Source of the DNA: Sphaerisporangium sp.
GTDB taxonomy: Bacteria; Actinomycetota; Actinomycetes; Streptosporangiales; Streptosporangiaceae
Assembly (NCBI GenBank): GCA_025964675.1
Contig: JAOPYI010000238.1
Location: forward strand, 62,001 to 126,000
DNA length: 64,000 bases
Direction of reading: 5' to 3'
The notes under the pieces: model-generated
The model's input: the letters and a program-made list of their open reading frames with translations, nothing else
The model's database searches: none
Told to the model about the DNA's origin: nothing
Program-made: the position numbers and the translations under genes
Part shown: positions 37,232 to 44,786 of the stretch, piece after piece
Numbering within the stretch: the first letter of the stretch is position 1
Layout of the letters: every line of letters starts with the position of its first letter

Positions 37232-37300
37232 TCAGCGCGGCATCTGACGGCGAACGGTCCGCTCCACGGGTCCGTCGCCATACCAAAACGCTCTACGCAT
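37232..37300 (-). CDS. Aromatic leader peptide of aroF (22 residues)
   Basis: This short ORF starts at ATG 37300 (MRRAFWYGDGP...) and ends at 37232, twelve bases before the 19-bp hairpin. Phe, Trp and Tyr occur consecutively at residues 5-7, one codon for each end product of the pathway that aroF begins. Ribosome stalling at these codons when any aromatic aminoacyl-tRNA is scarce could prevent the hairpin or expose aroF. The TAGACT -10 box 7 bases before the ATG implies a leaderless message, so no ribosome-binding site is needed. Confidence 0.75.
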   Translation of the reverse strand: MRRAFWYGDGPVERTVRRQMPR

Positions 37301-37307
37301 GGCGGAG

Positions 37308-37313
37308 AGTCTA
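37308..37313 (-). promoter_or_regulatory. -10 box of the aroF leader transcript
   Basis: TAGACT on the minus strand is 7 bases before the leader-peptide ATG at 37300. No convincing -35 element is seen. Confidence 0.5.
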
Positions 37314-37419
37314 GCGCATCGCCCCTGCCCGCGGGCGCCGCAGGGGCCGTCACCAGGCCCGGCAGGGCTAACGGGGTGCCAATGACAGGGGGCCATGAGC
37401 GCGGTGGCAGGATTGCTGC

Positions 37420-38028
37420 GTGCCGGATCCAACCGAGGAAACTCGACTGCCCCCCGGGCAGTACGTCCCACGCGGCCGCCCGGTCATCCACTACGGCCGG
37501 GTCCCGCAGTTCCGGCCGGAGCGCTGGAACCTCTCGGTCTTCGGGGCCACCGCCTCGGGAGAGGAGATCCGCCTCACCTGGCCGGAGTTCTCCGCCCTTC
37601 CGCGTGTGACCGTCATCGCCGACTTCCACTGCGTCACGAAGTTCTCGATCATGGGCAACGAGTGGGGTGGCGTGTCGGCGAAGACCCTGATGGAGACCGT
37701 CCCCCCGGCGGAGGGCGTCACCCACATCATGATCTGGGGGGAGTACGGCTACAGCGCCAACCTGCGCCTGGCCGACTACGAACGCGACTCCACCGTCTTC
37801 GCCATGGAGCTCGACGAGAAACCCCTGTCGTCCGAGCGCGGCTGTCCCGTCCGCATCGTCGTCCCCCACCTGTATGCCTGGAAGAGCGTGAAATGGGTGC
37901 GCGCCGTGGAGTACCTCCTGGACGACCGCCGAGGGTTCTGGGAGGACCGCGGCTACCACAACGTGGGCGATCCGTGGCGCGAGCAGCGCTACGCATACCA
38001 GGAGGACCCCGGAGAGGGTCCTCCGTAG
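37420..38028 (+). CDS. Sulfite oxidase-like molybdopterin oxidoreductase
   Basis: This 202-residue protein matches the short soluble members of the sulfite oxidase/YedY molybdopterin fold. It shows the conserved cysteine that binds molybdenum (FHCVTKFSIMGNEW, about residue 69), the substrate-side segment GYSANLRLADY and PHLYAWKSVKWV. No signal peptide is present, so it should be cytoplasmic. The GTG start at 37420 has no strong ribosome-binding site. Substrate is unknown. It lies 44 bases before the histidine kinase gene. Confidence 0.85.
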   Translation: MPDPTEETRLPPGQYVPRGRPVIHYGRVPQFRPERWNLSVFGATASGEEIRLTWPEFSALPRVTVIADFHCVTKFSIMGNEWGGVSAKTLMETVPPAEGVTHIMIWGEYGYSANLRLADYERDSTVFAMELDEKPLSSERGCPVRIVVPHLYAWKSVKWVRAVEYLLDDRRGFWEDRGYHNVGDPWREQRYAYQEDPGEGPP

Positions 38029-38072
38029 GGTTTGGCCACGATCACGTTAGGTGACCTATTACGGTTGCCCGC

Positions 38073-39263
38073 ATGTTCGAAACCGGGTGCGCACTGTTAT
38101 GCGTCCTGAGCGGTCTTGTGGGCTACGGCCTGGGCCGCCGCCGTGGCGACACCGGGCGGGGTGACCCGGCGGACAACCCGACGTTCGCCACCTTGCACCT
38201 CGCCGCGATGGCCGCCCCCTACCTCAGGGCAGGGCTGGCCCGCGACTCCGCCCGCAGGGCCGTACGCCACCTGCGCGCCCTTCTCGGGACCGACGCCCTC
38301 GCCGTCACCTCGACCGACCAGGTGCTGGCCTGGGACGGAGCGTGGGAGGCCCCCGGCGACGCGCACGTACGCGACCTGCTGGGGCACGTCCACGGCGTCC
38401 TGGCCGGCGGCCGGCCCCATCTGGTCGCGGGCGACGAGCTGTTCTGCGAGGCCGAGGACTGCGCCATCCGTGGCGCCGTCGTGGTGCCGCTGACCGTGGA
38501 CGGGCGGGTCATCGGGTCCCTGGCCGCCTACAACGGTCAGGTGAGCTCCGCGCTCGTACGGGCGGCCACCGAGGTGGGGCAGTGGGCGTCGGGACAGCTG
38601 GAGCTGGCCGAGCTGGACGCCACACGGCGGCGGGCGCTGGAGGCGGAGACGCGGGCCCTTCGGGCGCAGATCTCGCCGCACTTCGTCTGCAACTCGCTCG
38701 CGACGATCGCCTCGTTCACGCGGACCGACCCCGACAGGGCCCGCGAGCTGCTCCTGGACTTCGCCGACTTCGCCCGGCACGCCCTGCGTCGCGCGGGCGA
38801 CTTCACCACGCTCTCCGACGAGCTGACCTGCGTCGACCGCTACCTGCTGCTCGAACGGGCCCGGTTCGGCGACAAGCTGCGCTACGTCGTGGAGGTCGTC
38901 AGGGAGGTCCTGCCCGTACCCGTCCCGTTCCTGTGCCTGCAGCCCCTCGTCGAGAACGCCATCACCCACGGCATACGCCGCAGCGGGGGATCGGGCGAAG
39001 TGAGCGTCGTGGTGCGCGACGTGGGCGACGAGGTCCACATCACCGTGGAGGACGACGGCGCCGGCATGGACCCCGAGCGGGTCCGCGAGATGCTCGACGG
39101 CGAGCCGCCCAGTGGCGACAGCGGGGGCATCGGCCTGGCCAACGTCGACGTACGGCTGCGCCAGATCTACGGCCAGGAGTACGGGCTGATCATCGACACC
39201 GCGCCTGGGGAGGGCACCACGGTCCGCATGCGCGTGCCGAAAATCCGGCCAAGCTATAACTAG
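38073..39263 (+). CDS. Sensor histidine kinase, LytS/YehU type
   Basis: This 396-residue kinase has one N-terminal membrane segment (CALLCVLSGLVGYGLG), a GAF-like sensor region (about 60-185) and the His_kinase domain with phospho-acceptor motif ISPHFVCNSLATIASF (about residue 205), followed by an ATPase domain (LQPLVENAITHGI; DDGAGMDPERV; GIGLANVDVRL). It should phosphorylate the LytTR-type regulator encoded 73 bases downstream. The upstream sequence contains TAGGTGACCTA, a short near-palindrome that may be an operator. Confidence 0.9.
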   Translation: MFETGCALLCVLSGLVGYGLGRRRGDTGRGDPADNPTFATLHLAAMAAPYLRAGLARDSARRAVRHLRALLGTDALAVTSTDQVLAWDGAWEAPGDAHVRDLLGHVHGVLAGGRPHLVAGDELFCEAEDCAIRGAVVVPLTVDGRVIGSLAAYNGQVSSALVRAATEVGQWASGQLELAELDATRRRALEAETRALRAQISPHFVCNSLATIASFTRTDPDRARELLLDFADFARHALRRAGDFTTLSDELTCVDRYLLLERARFGDKLRYVVEVVREVLPVPVPFLCLQPLVENAITHGIRRSGGSGEVSVVVRDVGDEVHITVEDDGAGMDPERVREMLDGEPPSGDSGGIGLANVDVRLRQIYGQEYGLIIDTAPGEGTTVRMRVPKIRPSYN

Positions 39264-39336
39264 ACGGAGTCGATTGGCTACGCAATGTTGACATGAGGCT
39301 TGCCTGGGAGCCGATCCGGACGGCAGCGTTGTCCTC

Positions 39337-40173
39337 ATGCTCCGTGTCTTGGCGGTAGACGATGAAGTGCACGCGCTGTCGGAGCTGGCCTACCTCCTCC
39401 GGCAGGACAAACGCGTCGAGCAGGTGCTGACGGCCTCCGACGGGGTCGCCGCCCTGCAGGACATGGTGGCGATGATCGGCGCCGGAGAGCGGCTCGACAG
39501 CGTCTTCCTCGACATCCGCATGCCCGGTCTCGACGGTCTCGACCTGGCCAGGCTGGTCGGCGCCTTCCCGAGCCCGCCCAAGCTGGTGTTCGTCACCGCG
39601 CACGACGACCGCGCGGTGCAGGCGTTCGAGTTGGAAGCCGTCGACTACCTGCTCAAGCCCCTCCGCCCTGACCGCGTCGCCGAGGCCGTGCGGCGCCTTG
39701 AGTCCGCGACGTACGGCCCGTCGGCGGCCGAGGCGGCCATGGACGACGTCATCCCGGTCGAGCTGAGCGGGCGCACCAGCTTCGTGCCCCAGCACGCCGT
39801 CTCCTACGCCGAGGCCAGCGGCGACTACGTACGCCTGCACACCGCCGAGGGCACCCACCTCGTCCGGATGTCCCTGGCCGCCCTGGAGCGCCGCTGGGCA
39901 GCCTCCGGGTTCATCCGCATCCACCGGAGCACGCTCGTGTCGTCGCGGCACGTCACGGAGATGCGCTTCGACGAGGGCCGCATCGTGCTGCGCGTCGGCG
40001 CCACGACGCTCCCGGTGAGCCGCCGGCATACCCGCCGCGTCCGCGAGCAGCTCGTACGGCAGTTCCGCGGCACCCTGCCCCCCGGGGCCGACGCCCTGGC
40101 GCGCGGGATCCTGCCGGCCGGGCCCGACCCGCGGGGCCTGCTTCCTCCCCGGGCGGACCCGGGCCCTCCTTAG
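39337..40173 (+). CDS. LytTR-family response regulator
   Basis: This 278-residue regulator has a receiver domain (VDDE at 8-10; phospho-acceptor D59 in FLDIRMPG; K near 108 in LLKPLRP) and a LytTR DNA-binding domain (about 137-240: YAEASGDYVRLHT; GFIRIHRSTLVSSRHVTEMR). A 35-residue Pro/Gly tail follows. ATG 39337 starts after a 73-base gap that contains TTGACA. It forms a two-component system with the kinase before it. Target genes are not evident. Confidence 0.9.
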   Translation: MLRVLAVDDEVHALSELAYLLRQDKRVEQVLTASDGVAALQDMVAMIGAGERLDSVFLDIRMPGLDGLDLARLVGAFPSPPKLVFVTAHDDRAVQAFELEAVDYLLKPLRPDRVAEAVRRLESATYGPSAAEAAMDDVIPVELSGRTSFVPQHAVSYAEASGDYVRLHTAEGTHLVRMSLAALERRWAASGFIRIHRSTLVSSRHVTEMRFDEGRIVLRVGATTLPVSRRHTRRVREQLVRQFRGTLPPGADALARGILPAGPDPRGLLPPRADPGPP

Positions 40174-40469
40174 CGGCGAAACCCGCCGTCCGCGAGCCCC
40201 CGTCCTGCCGCTCGTCGGCGAAGAACCACCGCTCGTCGCGCCGTCACGTTCCGTACATCGCTGACTACTGACCGCTTGGCGAGCGGACCGGAAAGCGTGC
40301 CACACGACCCCGATGACCCACCGTAATGTCATCCGCATCGAAGAGCCACACTGCGTAACCGGGGGGGATACCCGCCCCATGGGCCGGAAAGACCTTGGAT
40401 ACGCGGACCCGATGGTGATCGCCAGGCTTGTGCGCCAACACGCGAGCCAGGCGGTCGCCAGAGGTCGCC

Positions 40470-40494
40470 GGGCCCTTACCGGGGGGTAGGGCCC
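40470..40494. terminator. Hairpin GGGCCCT/AGGGCCC
   Basis: GGGCCCT (40470-40476) pairs with AGGGCCC (40488-40494) around an 11-base loop, 300 bases after the regulator gene. It could be a terminator or part of the neighbouring structured region. Confidence 0.4.
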
Positions 40495-40510
40495 GTCGGC
40501 CTGGGCGGGG

Positions 40511-40593
40511 CGGGGTGTTCGCCGATCGGCCGCGAGGCCCCTGAGATGATCCGGCCATAGGGGGGCGGCCGGATCTCGTCGGCGAACACCCCG
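40511..40593. repeat. 83-base nested inverted repeat
   Basis: CGGGGTGTTCGCCGA (40511-40525) and TCGGCGAACACCCCG (40579-40593) are perfect 15-base arms. Inside, GATCCGGCC (40548-40556) pairs with GGCCGGATC (40567-40575). The element lies 20 bases past the end of the endonuclease IV gene, so it may terminate it; the size suggests a structured RNA or a mobile-repeat remnant. Confidence 0.65.
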
Positions 40594-40613
40594 CCGCACC
40601 CACGCCGCGACGG

Positions 40614-41459
40614 TCAGATCGGCCCGTCGCGCAGCTTCTTGAGCAGCAGGATGTCGTCGCGGTGCCGTTCGGTCTTGCCGGGGGTCTCGATGCAGAACGG
40701 GACCCCGGCCGCGACCGGATGGCGCATCAGCTCCCCGAAGGCCTCCGCGCCGATGTGCCCGGCGCCGATGTTCTCGTGGCGGTCCCTCTTGGAGCCGCAG
40801 ACGTCCTTGGAGTCGTTCACGTGGAGGAGCTTCAGCCGTCCCGGCGCGACCGCGTGGAGAGCGTCCAGCATGAGCCCCACCCCGCCCGGGGCGGCCAGGT
40901 CGTGCCCGGCGGCGAAGGCATGGCAGGTGTCCAGGCAGACGTTCGCGCGAGGGTGGTACTCCAGGGCCTCCAGGTAGGGGCCGAGGTCCTGCACGGTGGC
41001 GCAGAGCATCTGCCCCTGCCCGGCCATCGGCTCCAGCAGCAGGTCGGGGCCGTCCTCGGGGATCTCGTCGAGCAGTGGCAGCAGGCGCTCGTGGAGCTGG
41101 CGCATCGCGTCGTCGCGTGACCAGGTCACGGCGGACCCGGTGTGCACGACGACGCCGCGCGCGCCCGTCTCCAGGCCACGCCGGAGCGAGTGCCGGATGG
41201 TCTCGATCGACTTCTCGAGGGTTTCGGCGCTGGGGGAGCCCATGTTGACGAGGTAGGGCGTGTGGATGAAGACCGGGATCCCCGACTCGCGCAGCGCGGC
41301 GTCCTCGGCGGGCCTGCCGGCGGCGAGCGCCCAGGCGCGGGGGTTGGTCACGAAGACCTGGATGATCTCGGCTTCGATCTCGGCCGCGTAGCGCAGGCCG
41401 CCGGTGGCGAGACCGCCCGTGACCAGGGCGTGGCCGCCGATGAGATTGGTAACGGACAT
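40614..41459 (-). CDS. nfo: Deoxyribonuclease IV (AP endonuclease)
   Basis: This 281-residue TIM-barrel enzyme cuts DNA 5' to abasic sites in base-excision repair. Zinc-ligand segments are visible: FIHTPYLVNMGS, GVVVHTGS, LLLEPMAGQG, VCLDTCHAFAAGHD, LLHVNDSKDVCGSKRDRHENIGAGHIG and FCIETPG. Length matches the family (about 280). It starts at ATG 41459 and is divergent from the purine-degradation operon, with 156 bases between them. Confidence 0.93.
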   Translation of the reverse strand: MSVTNLIGGHALVTGGLATGGLRYAAEIEAEIIQVFVTNPRAWALAAGRPAEDAALRESGIPVFIHTPYLVNMGSPSAETLEKSIETIRHSLRRGLETGARGVVVHTGSAVTWSRDDAMRQLHERLLPLLDEIPEDGPDLLLEPMAGQGQMLCATVQDLGPYLEALEYHPRANVCLDTCHAFAAGHDLAAPGGVGLMLDALHAVAPGRLKLLHVNDSKDVCGSKRDRHENIGAGHIGAEAFGELMRHPVAAGVPFCIETPGKTERHRDDILLLKKLRDGPI

Positions 41460-41615
41460 GGTGGATCCAGCTTATGGGAGGCGGCTCGATGCCCTCGCGA
41501 CCCGTCGTGACCCGGAGGACTTGGAGCATGACACGAAAAGTCGTGGCGATGCGTTGGGCCACTTGGGAGCTCCCGCCGCTGGACCCCGCCCGCCGGTGAC
41601 TGTCTACTTGCTGGC

Positions 41616-42188
41616 ATGCCCAACGTGACACCCGACCGACACGGCCTGGCGGGCCTCAACGCGCTCAGCCCTCCCGAGGCCGAGCGGGAGCTGCTGAGCT
41701 GCTGTGCCTCGCGCGCGTTCGCCCGCCACGTCGCGGGCCTGCGGCCGTACGACGACCCGGCCCGGCTCGCCGACGCCGCGGCCGCCGCCGTCCGCGACCT
41801 GGACTGGCCCGACGTGCTGGAGGCACTGGCGGCCCACCCGAGGATCGGCGACCGTGCCACCGGGCCGGGCCGGGAGTCGTCCTGGTCCCGCGACGAGCAG
41901 TCCGGCACGGCGGGGGCCGACCGGCGGGTGCTCGCCGAGCTGGCCGCGCGTAACGTGCTGTACGAGCAGCGGTTCGGCCACGTCTACCTGATCTGCGCCA
42001 CCGGCCTGACCGCGGAGGCGATGCTCGACCGGCTCGGGGGTCGCCTGCTGAACGACGAGGACACCGAGCGGGCCGTGGTCCGGGAGGAGCTCGCCAAGAT
42101 CACGCGTCTGCGGGTGGCTAAGCTCCTCGCGAGGGATGAGGAGCGCGCATCACCCCGTCCAGGCCGCGACGGCGAGGAGGAGACGTGA
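41616..42188 (+). CDS. uraD: OHCU decarboxylase (urate degradation)
   Basis: UraD decarboxylates 2-oxo-4-hydroxy-4-carboxy-5-ureidoimidazoline to S-allantoin, the third step from urate. The 190-residue protein has the active-site histidine in AAHPRIGD (about residue 74) and the DEQSG segment, plus FGHVYLICATG. A 20-residue charged tail extends past the usual end. It is the first gene of the operon; its TGA stop overlaps the uraH GTG (GTGA). Confidence 0.92.
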   Translation: MPNVTPDRHGLAGLNALSPPEAERELLSCCASRAFARHVAGLRPYDDPARLADAAAAAVRDLDWPDVLEALAAHPRIGDRATGPGRESSWSRDEQSGTAGADRRVLAELAARNVLYEQRFGHVYLICATGLTAEAMLDRLGGRLLNDEDTERAVVREELAKITRLRVAKLLARDEERASPRPGRDGEEET

Positions 42189-42508
42189 GCCTGTCCACCC
42201 ACGTGCTGGACTCCAGCAACGGCCGCCCCGCCGAGGGCGTGCCCGTGAGCCTGCACCAGGGAGACCGCCTGGTGGCAATGGGCGTGACCGGCCAGGACGG
42301 GCGGCTGCGCGACTGGCTCCCCGACGGGGAGCCAGGCAAGGGCGTCCACCGCCTGGTCTTCGACACCGGCGCCTACTTCGCCCGGGCGGGTGCGACGGCG
42401 TTCTACCCCGAGGTGGTCGTCACCTTCGTCGTCGACGACCCGGCGGCGCACTACCACGTGCCGTTGCTGCTGAGCCCGTTCGCCTACTCGACGTACCGAG
42501 GGAGCTAG
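42185..42508 (+). CDS. uraH: 5-hydroxyisourate hydrolase (transthyretin-like)
   Basis: This 107-residue protein hydrolyses 5-hydroxyisourate, the second step of urate breakdown. The N-terminal STHVLDSSNGRPAEGVPV carries the catalytic histidine, and the C-terminus is the diagnostic YRGS. It overlaps uraD by 4 bases and ends 2 bases before the uricase start. Confidence 0.95.
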   Translation: MSLSTHVLDSSNGRPAEGVPVSLHQGDRLVAMGVTGQDGRLRDWLPDGEPGKGVHRLVFDTGAYFARAGATAFYPEVVVTFVVDDPAAHYHVPLLLSPFAYSTYRGS

Positions 42509-42510
42509 TG

Positions 42511-43434
42511 ATGACCGTCGTCCTCGGACCCAACCGCTACGGCAAGGCGGAGACCCGCGTCGTCCGCGTCACCCGCGACGGCGAGGTCCACCACCTCAAG
42601 GACTGCAACGTCAGCATCTCGGTCTCCGGCGCCATGGAGGACGTCCACAGGAACGGCTCCAACGCCGCCGTGCTGCCGACCGACTCGCAGAAGAACACGG
42701 TCTACGCGTTCGCCAAGGAGCACGGGATCGGGCAGATCGAGGAGTTCGCCCTGCTGCTGGCCCGGCACTTCGTCGGCTCTCAGCCCACCATCCACCACGC
42801 CCGCGTGGCGGTGGAGGAGTACTCCTGGGAGCGCCAGGGGCCGCATTCCTTCGTGCGCTCGGCCACCGAGACCCGCACCTGCGTCGTGCACCACGACCGC
42901 GACGGCACCTCCACGGTGGTGTCGGGCCTGCGGGACCTGGTCCTGCTGAACTCCACGGGCTCGGAGTTCCACGGGTTCATCCAGGACGAGTACACCACGC
43001 TCCCGCCGGCCACCGACCGGGTCCTCGCCACCGCCGTCACCGCCCGCTGGCGCCACGCGTCTCCCGCCGAGCCGGCCGATCCGCCCGGTGTCGCGCCGCG
43101 TGGCGGAGCGGCTTCCGGTCCCGTCGGGTCGTACGATTTCGGGAAATCGTACGACGTAGCGCGGCGCTGCCTGCTGGAGGCGTTCGCCGACACCCACAGC
43201 CTCTCCTTGCAGCAGACCTTGTACGCCATGGGCAGCCGCGTGCTGACCACCCGCGACGAGATCTGCGAGGTACGGCTGGAGCTTCCCAACAAGCATCACT
43301 TCCTGGTGGACCTCGCGCCCTTCGGCCTGGAAAACGACAACGAGGTGTACTTCGCGGCCGACCGTCCGTACGGGCTGATCGAGGGCACCGTGCTCCACGA
43401 CGACGCGCCGGCCGCCGGCCCGGCCTGGGACTAG
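42511..43434 (+). CDS. pucL: Urate oxidase (uricase)
   Basis: This cofactor-free enzyme oxidises urate to 5-hydroxyisourate. The 307-residue protein has two T-fold repeats with the catalytic threonine in PTDSQKNTVYAFAKEHG (about residue 69), the arginine/glutamine region SLSLQQTLYAMG, and LPNKHHFLVDLAPFGLENDNEV. A Pro/Ala/Gly-rich loop of about 25 residues (residues 182-206) is longer than usual. Directly after it, the DNA contains a 28-base palindrome coding SYDFGKSYD. ATG 42511 is 2 bases after the uraH stop. Confidence 0.93.
   Translation: MTVVLGPNRYGKAETRVVRVTRDGEVHHLKDCNVSISVSGAMEDVHRNGSNAAVLPTDSQKNTVYAFAKEHGIGQIEEFALLLARHFVGSQPTIHHARVAVEEYSWERQGPHSFVRSATETRTCVVHHDRDGTSTVVSGLRDLVLLNSTGSEFHGFIQDEYTTLPPATDRVLATAVTARWRHASPAEPADPPGVAPRGGAASGPVGSYDFGKSYDVARRCLLEAFADTHSLSLQQTLYAMGSRVLTTRDEICEVRLELPNKHHFLVDLAPFGLENDNEVYFAADRPYGLIEGTVLHDDAPAAGPAWD
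43128..43155. repeat. Perfect palindrome within the uricase gene
   Basis: GTCGTACGATTTC and GAAATCGTACGAC are 13-base arms separated by GG. It is A/T-rich relative to its surroundings and lies inside coding sequence. Confidence 0.7.
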
Positions 43435-43446
43435 GGAGCAGGACCG

Positions 43447-44322
43447 ATGGAATTCCTGCGACCCACCACCTGGAGCGATGCGCTGGCCGCCAAGGCGGCC
43501 GACCCGGACACGGTGCCCATCCAGGGCGGCACCGACGTCATGGTGGAGATCAACTTCGACGTGCGCCGCCCGGTGGCCCTGCTGGACCTCAACCAGGTCA
43601 CCGAGCTAGGCGACTGGGAGCTCATGCCGGACGGGCGGCTCCGCGTAGGGGCCGGAGTGCCGTACGCGCGGATCATCTCCGAGCTGGGGGACAAGCTCCC
43701 CGGGCTGGCCCAGGCGTCACGCACGGTGGGCTCGCCGCAGATCCGCAACCGGGGCACGGTCGGCGGCAACCTCGGCGCCGCGTCCCCCGCTGGGGACAGC
43801 CACCCGCCGCTGCTCGCCGGAGACGCGGTCGTCGAGACCGAGTCCGCCGCGCGGGGGACGCGCATGATCCCGGCCGCCGAGTTCTACCTCGGCGTCAAGC
43901 GGAGCGCGCTGGAGCCCGACGAGCTGATCCGCGCCTTCTGGATGGCCCCGGCCCCCGGCCCGCAGTACTTCTCGAAGGTCGGCACCCGCAACGCCATGGT
44001 GATCGCTGTCTGCTCCTTCGCGATAGCCCTGCACCCTGAGGAGCACCGGGTGGGCACCGGGATCGGCTCCGCCGCGCCGACTCCCCGCCGTGCCGTCGCC
44101 GCCGAGGAGTTCCTCGCCGCGGAGCTCGACTGGACGGCGGCGGTGCCTCTCGACCCCGCGCTGCCGGCGCGGTTCGGCGAGCTGGCGGCCCAGGCGGCCT
44201 CACCCATCGACGACGTGCGGGGCACCGCGGACTACCGCCGCCACGCGGTCTCGGTGATGGCCCGCCGCACGCTCGTCTGGGCCTGGAACGACTACCGCGA
44301 GAGGGTGGCGGCATGCGCGTGA
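43447..44322 (+). CDS. Xanthine dehydrogenase family FAD-binding subunit
   Basis: This 291-residue protein has the FAD-binding PCMH fold of medium subunits: PIQGGTDVMVEINF (about residue 25), TVGSPQIRNRGTVGGNLGAASPAGD (about 95-118) and the C-terminal CO-dehydrogenase flavoprotein domain (YFSKVGTRNAMVIAV). It passes electrons from the molybdenum/iron-sulfur subunits to its acceptor in oxidation of hypoxanthine or xanthine to urate. It overlaps the iron-sulfur gene by 10 bases. The molybdopterin large subunit is not in this operon. Confidence 0.9.
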   Translation: MEFLRPTTWSDALAAKAADPDTVPIQGGTDVMVEINFDVRRPVALLDLNQVTELGDWELMPDGRLRVGAGVPYARIISELGDKLPGLAQASRTVGSPQIRNRGTVGGNLGAASPAGDSHPPLLAGDAVVETESAARGTRMIPAAEFYLGVKRSALEPDELIRAFWMAPAPGPQYFSKVGTRNAMVIAVCSFAIALHPEEHRVGTGIGSAAPTPRRAVAAEEFLAAELDWTAAVPLDPALPARFGELAAQAASPIDDVRGTADYRRHAVSVMARRTLVWAWNDYRERVAACA

Positions 44323-44786
44323 ACTTCACCGTCAACGGCAGGCCGGAGGCGGTCGACGGCGTCTGGGAGGGCGAGAGCCTGCTGTACGTCCTGCGGGAGC
44401 GGGTCGGCCTGCCCGGCTCCAAGAACGCCTGCGAGCAGGGCGAATGCGGTTCCTGCACGGTTTATCTGGACGGCCTTCCGGTGTGCGCGTGCCTGGTGGC
44501 CGCAGGGCAGGCCGAGGGGCGGACGGTGCGCACCGTCGAAGGGCTGGCCGACGGCGACCGGCTCGACCCGATCCAGGAGGCCTTCGTGGAGTGCGGCGCG
44601 GTGCAGTGCGGCTTCTGCACGCCCGGCCTGATCGTGCAGGCGCACGACCTGATCGAGCGCGTCACCGAGCCCACCGACGCGGAGATCCGCGAGGCCCTGG
44701 CCGGCAACCTGTGCCGGTGCACCGGGTACGAGAAGATCCTCGACGCCGTACGCCTCGCCGCCGCGAGAAAGGCCCAGGCTCAGTGA
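44313..44786 (+). CDS. Xanthine dehydrogenase family [2Fe-2S] subunit
   Basis: This 157-residue small subunit has two iron-sulfur clusters: the plant-ferredoxin type (CEQGECGSCTVYLDGLPVCAC, about residues 40-60) and the all-alpha type (CGFCTPG and CRCTGY, about 98-136). It bridges the Mo and FAD subunits of the xanthine dehydrogenase complex. Its stop overlaps the deaminase GTG start by 4 bases. Confidence 0.93.
   Translation: MRVNFTVNGRPEAVDGVWEGESLLYVLRERVGLPGSKNACEQGECGSCTVYLDGLPVCACLVAAGQAEGRTVRTVEGLADGDRLDPIQEAFVECGAVQCGFCTPGLIVQAHDLIERVTEPTDAEIREALAGNLCRCTGYEKILDAVRLAAARKAQAQ

Larger units (their letters stand above)
40174..40613. other. Intergenic region with hairpins, no supported gene
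   Basis: Between the response regulator and the endonuclease IV gene I see two structured elements (40470-40494 and 40511-40593, listed separately). A minus-strand open frame at 40265-40603 exists but runs through both hairpins and lacks a ribosome-binding site. Confidence 0.55.

Noticed and set aside
40265-40603. Minus-strand ORF of 112 codons after the response regulator
   Set aside because: It lacks a ribosome-binding site, runs through two hairpins and has no family resemblance; a decayed gene cannot be excluded.
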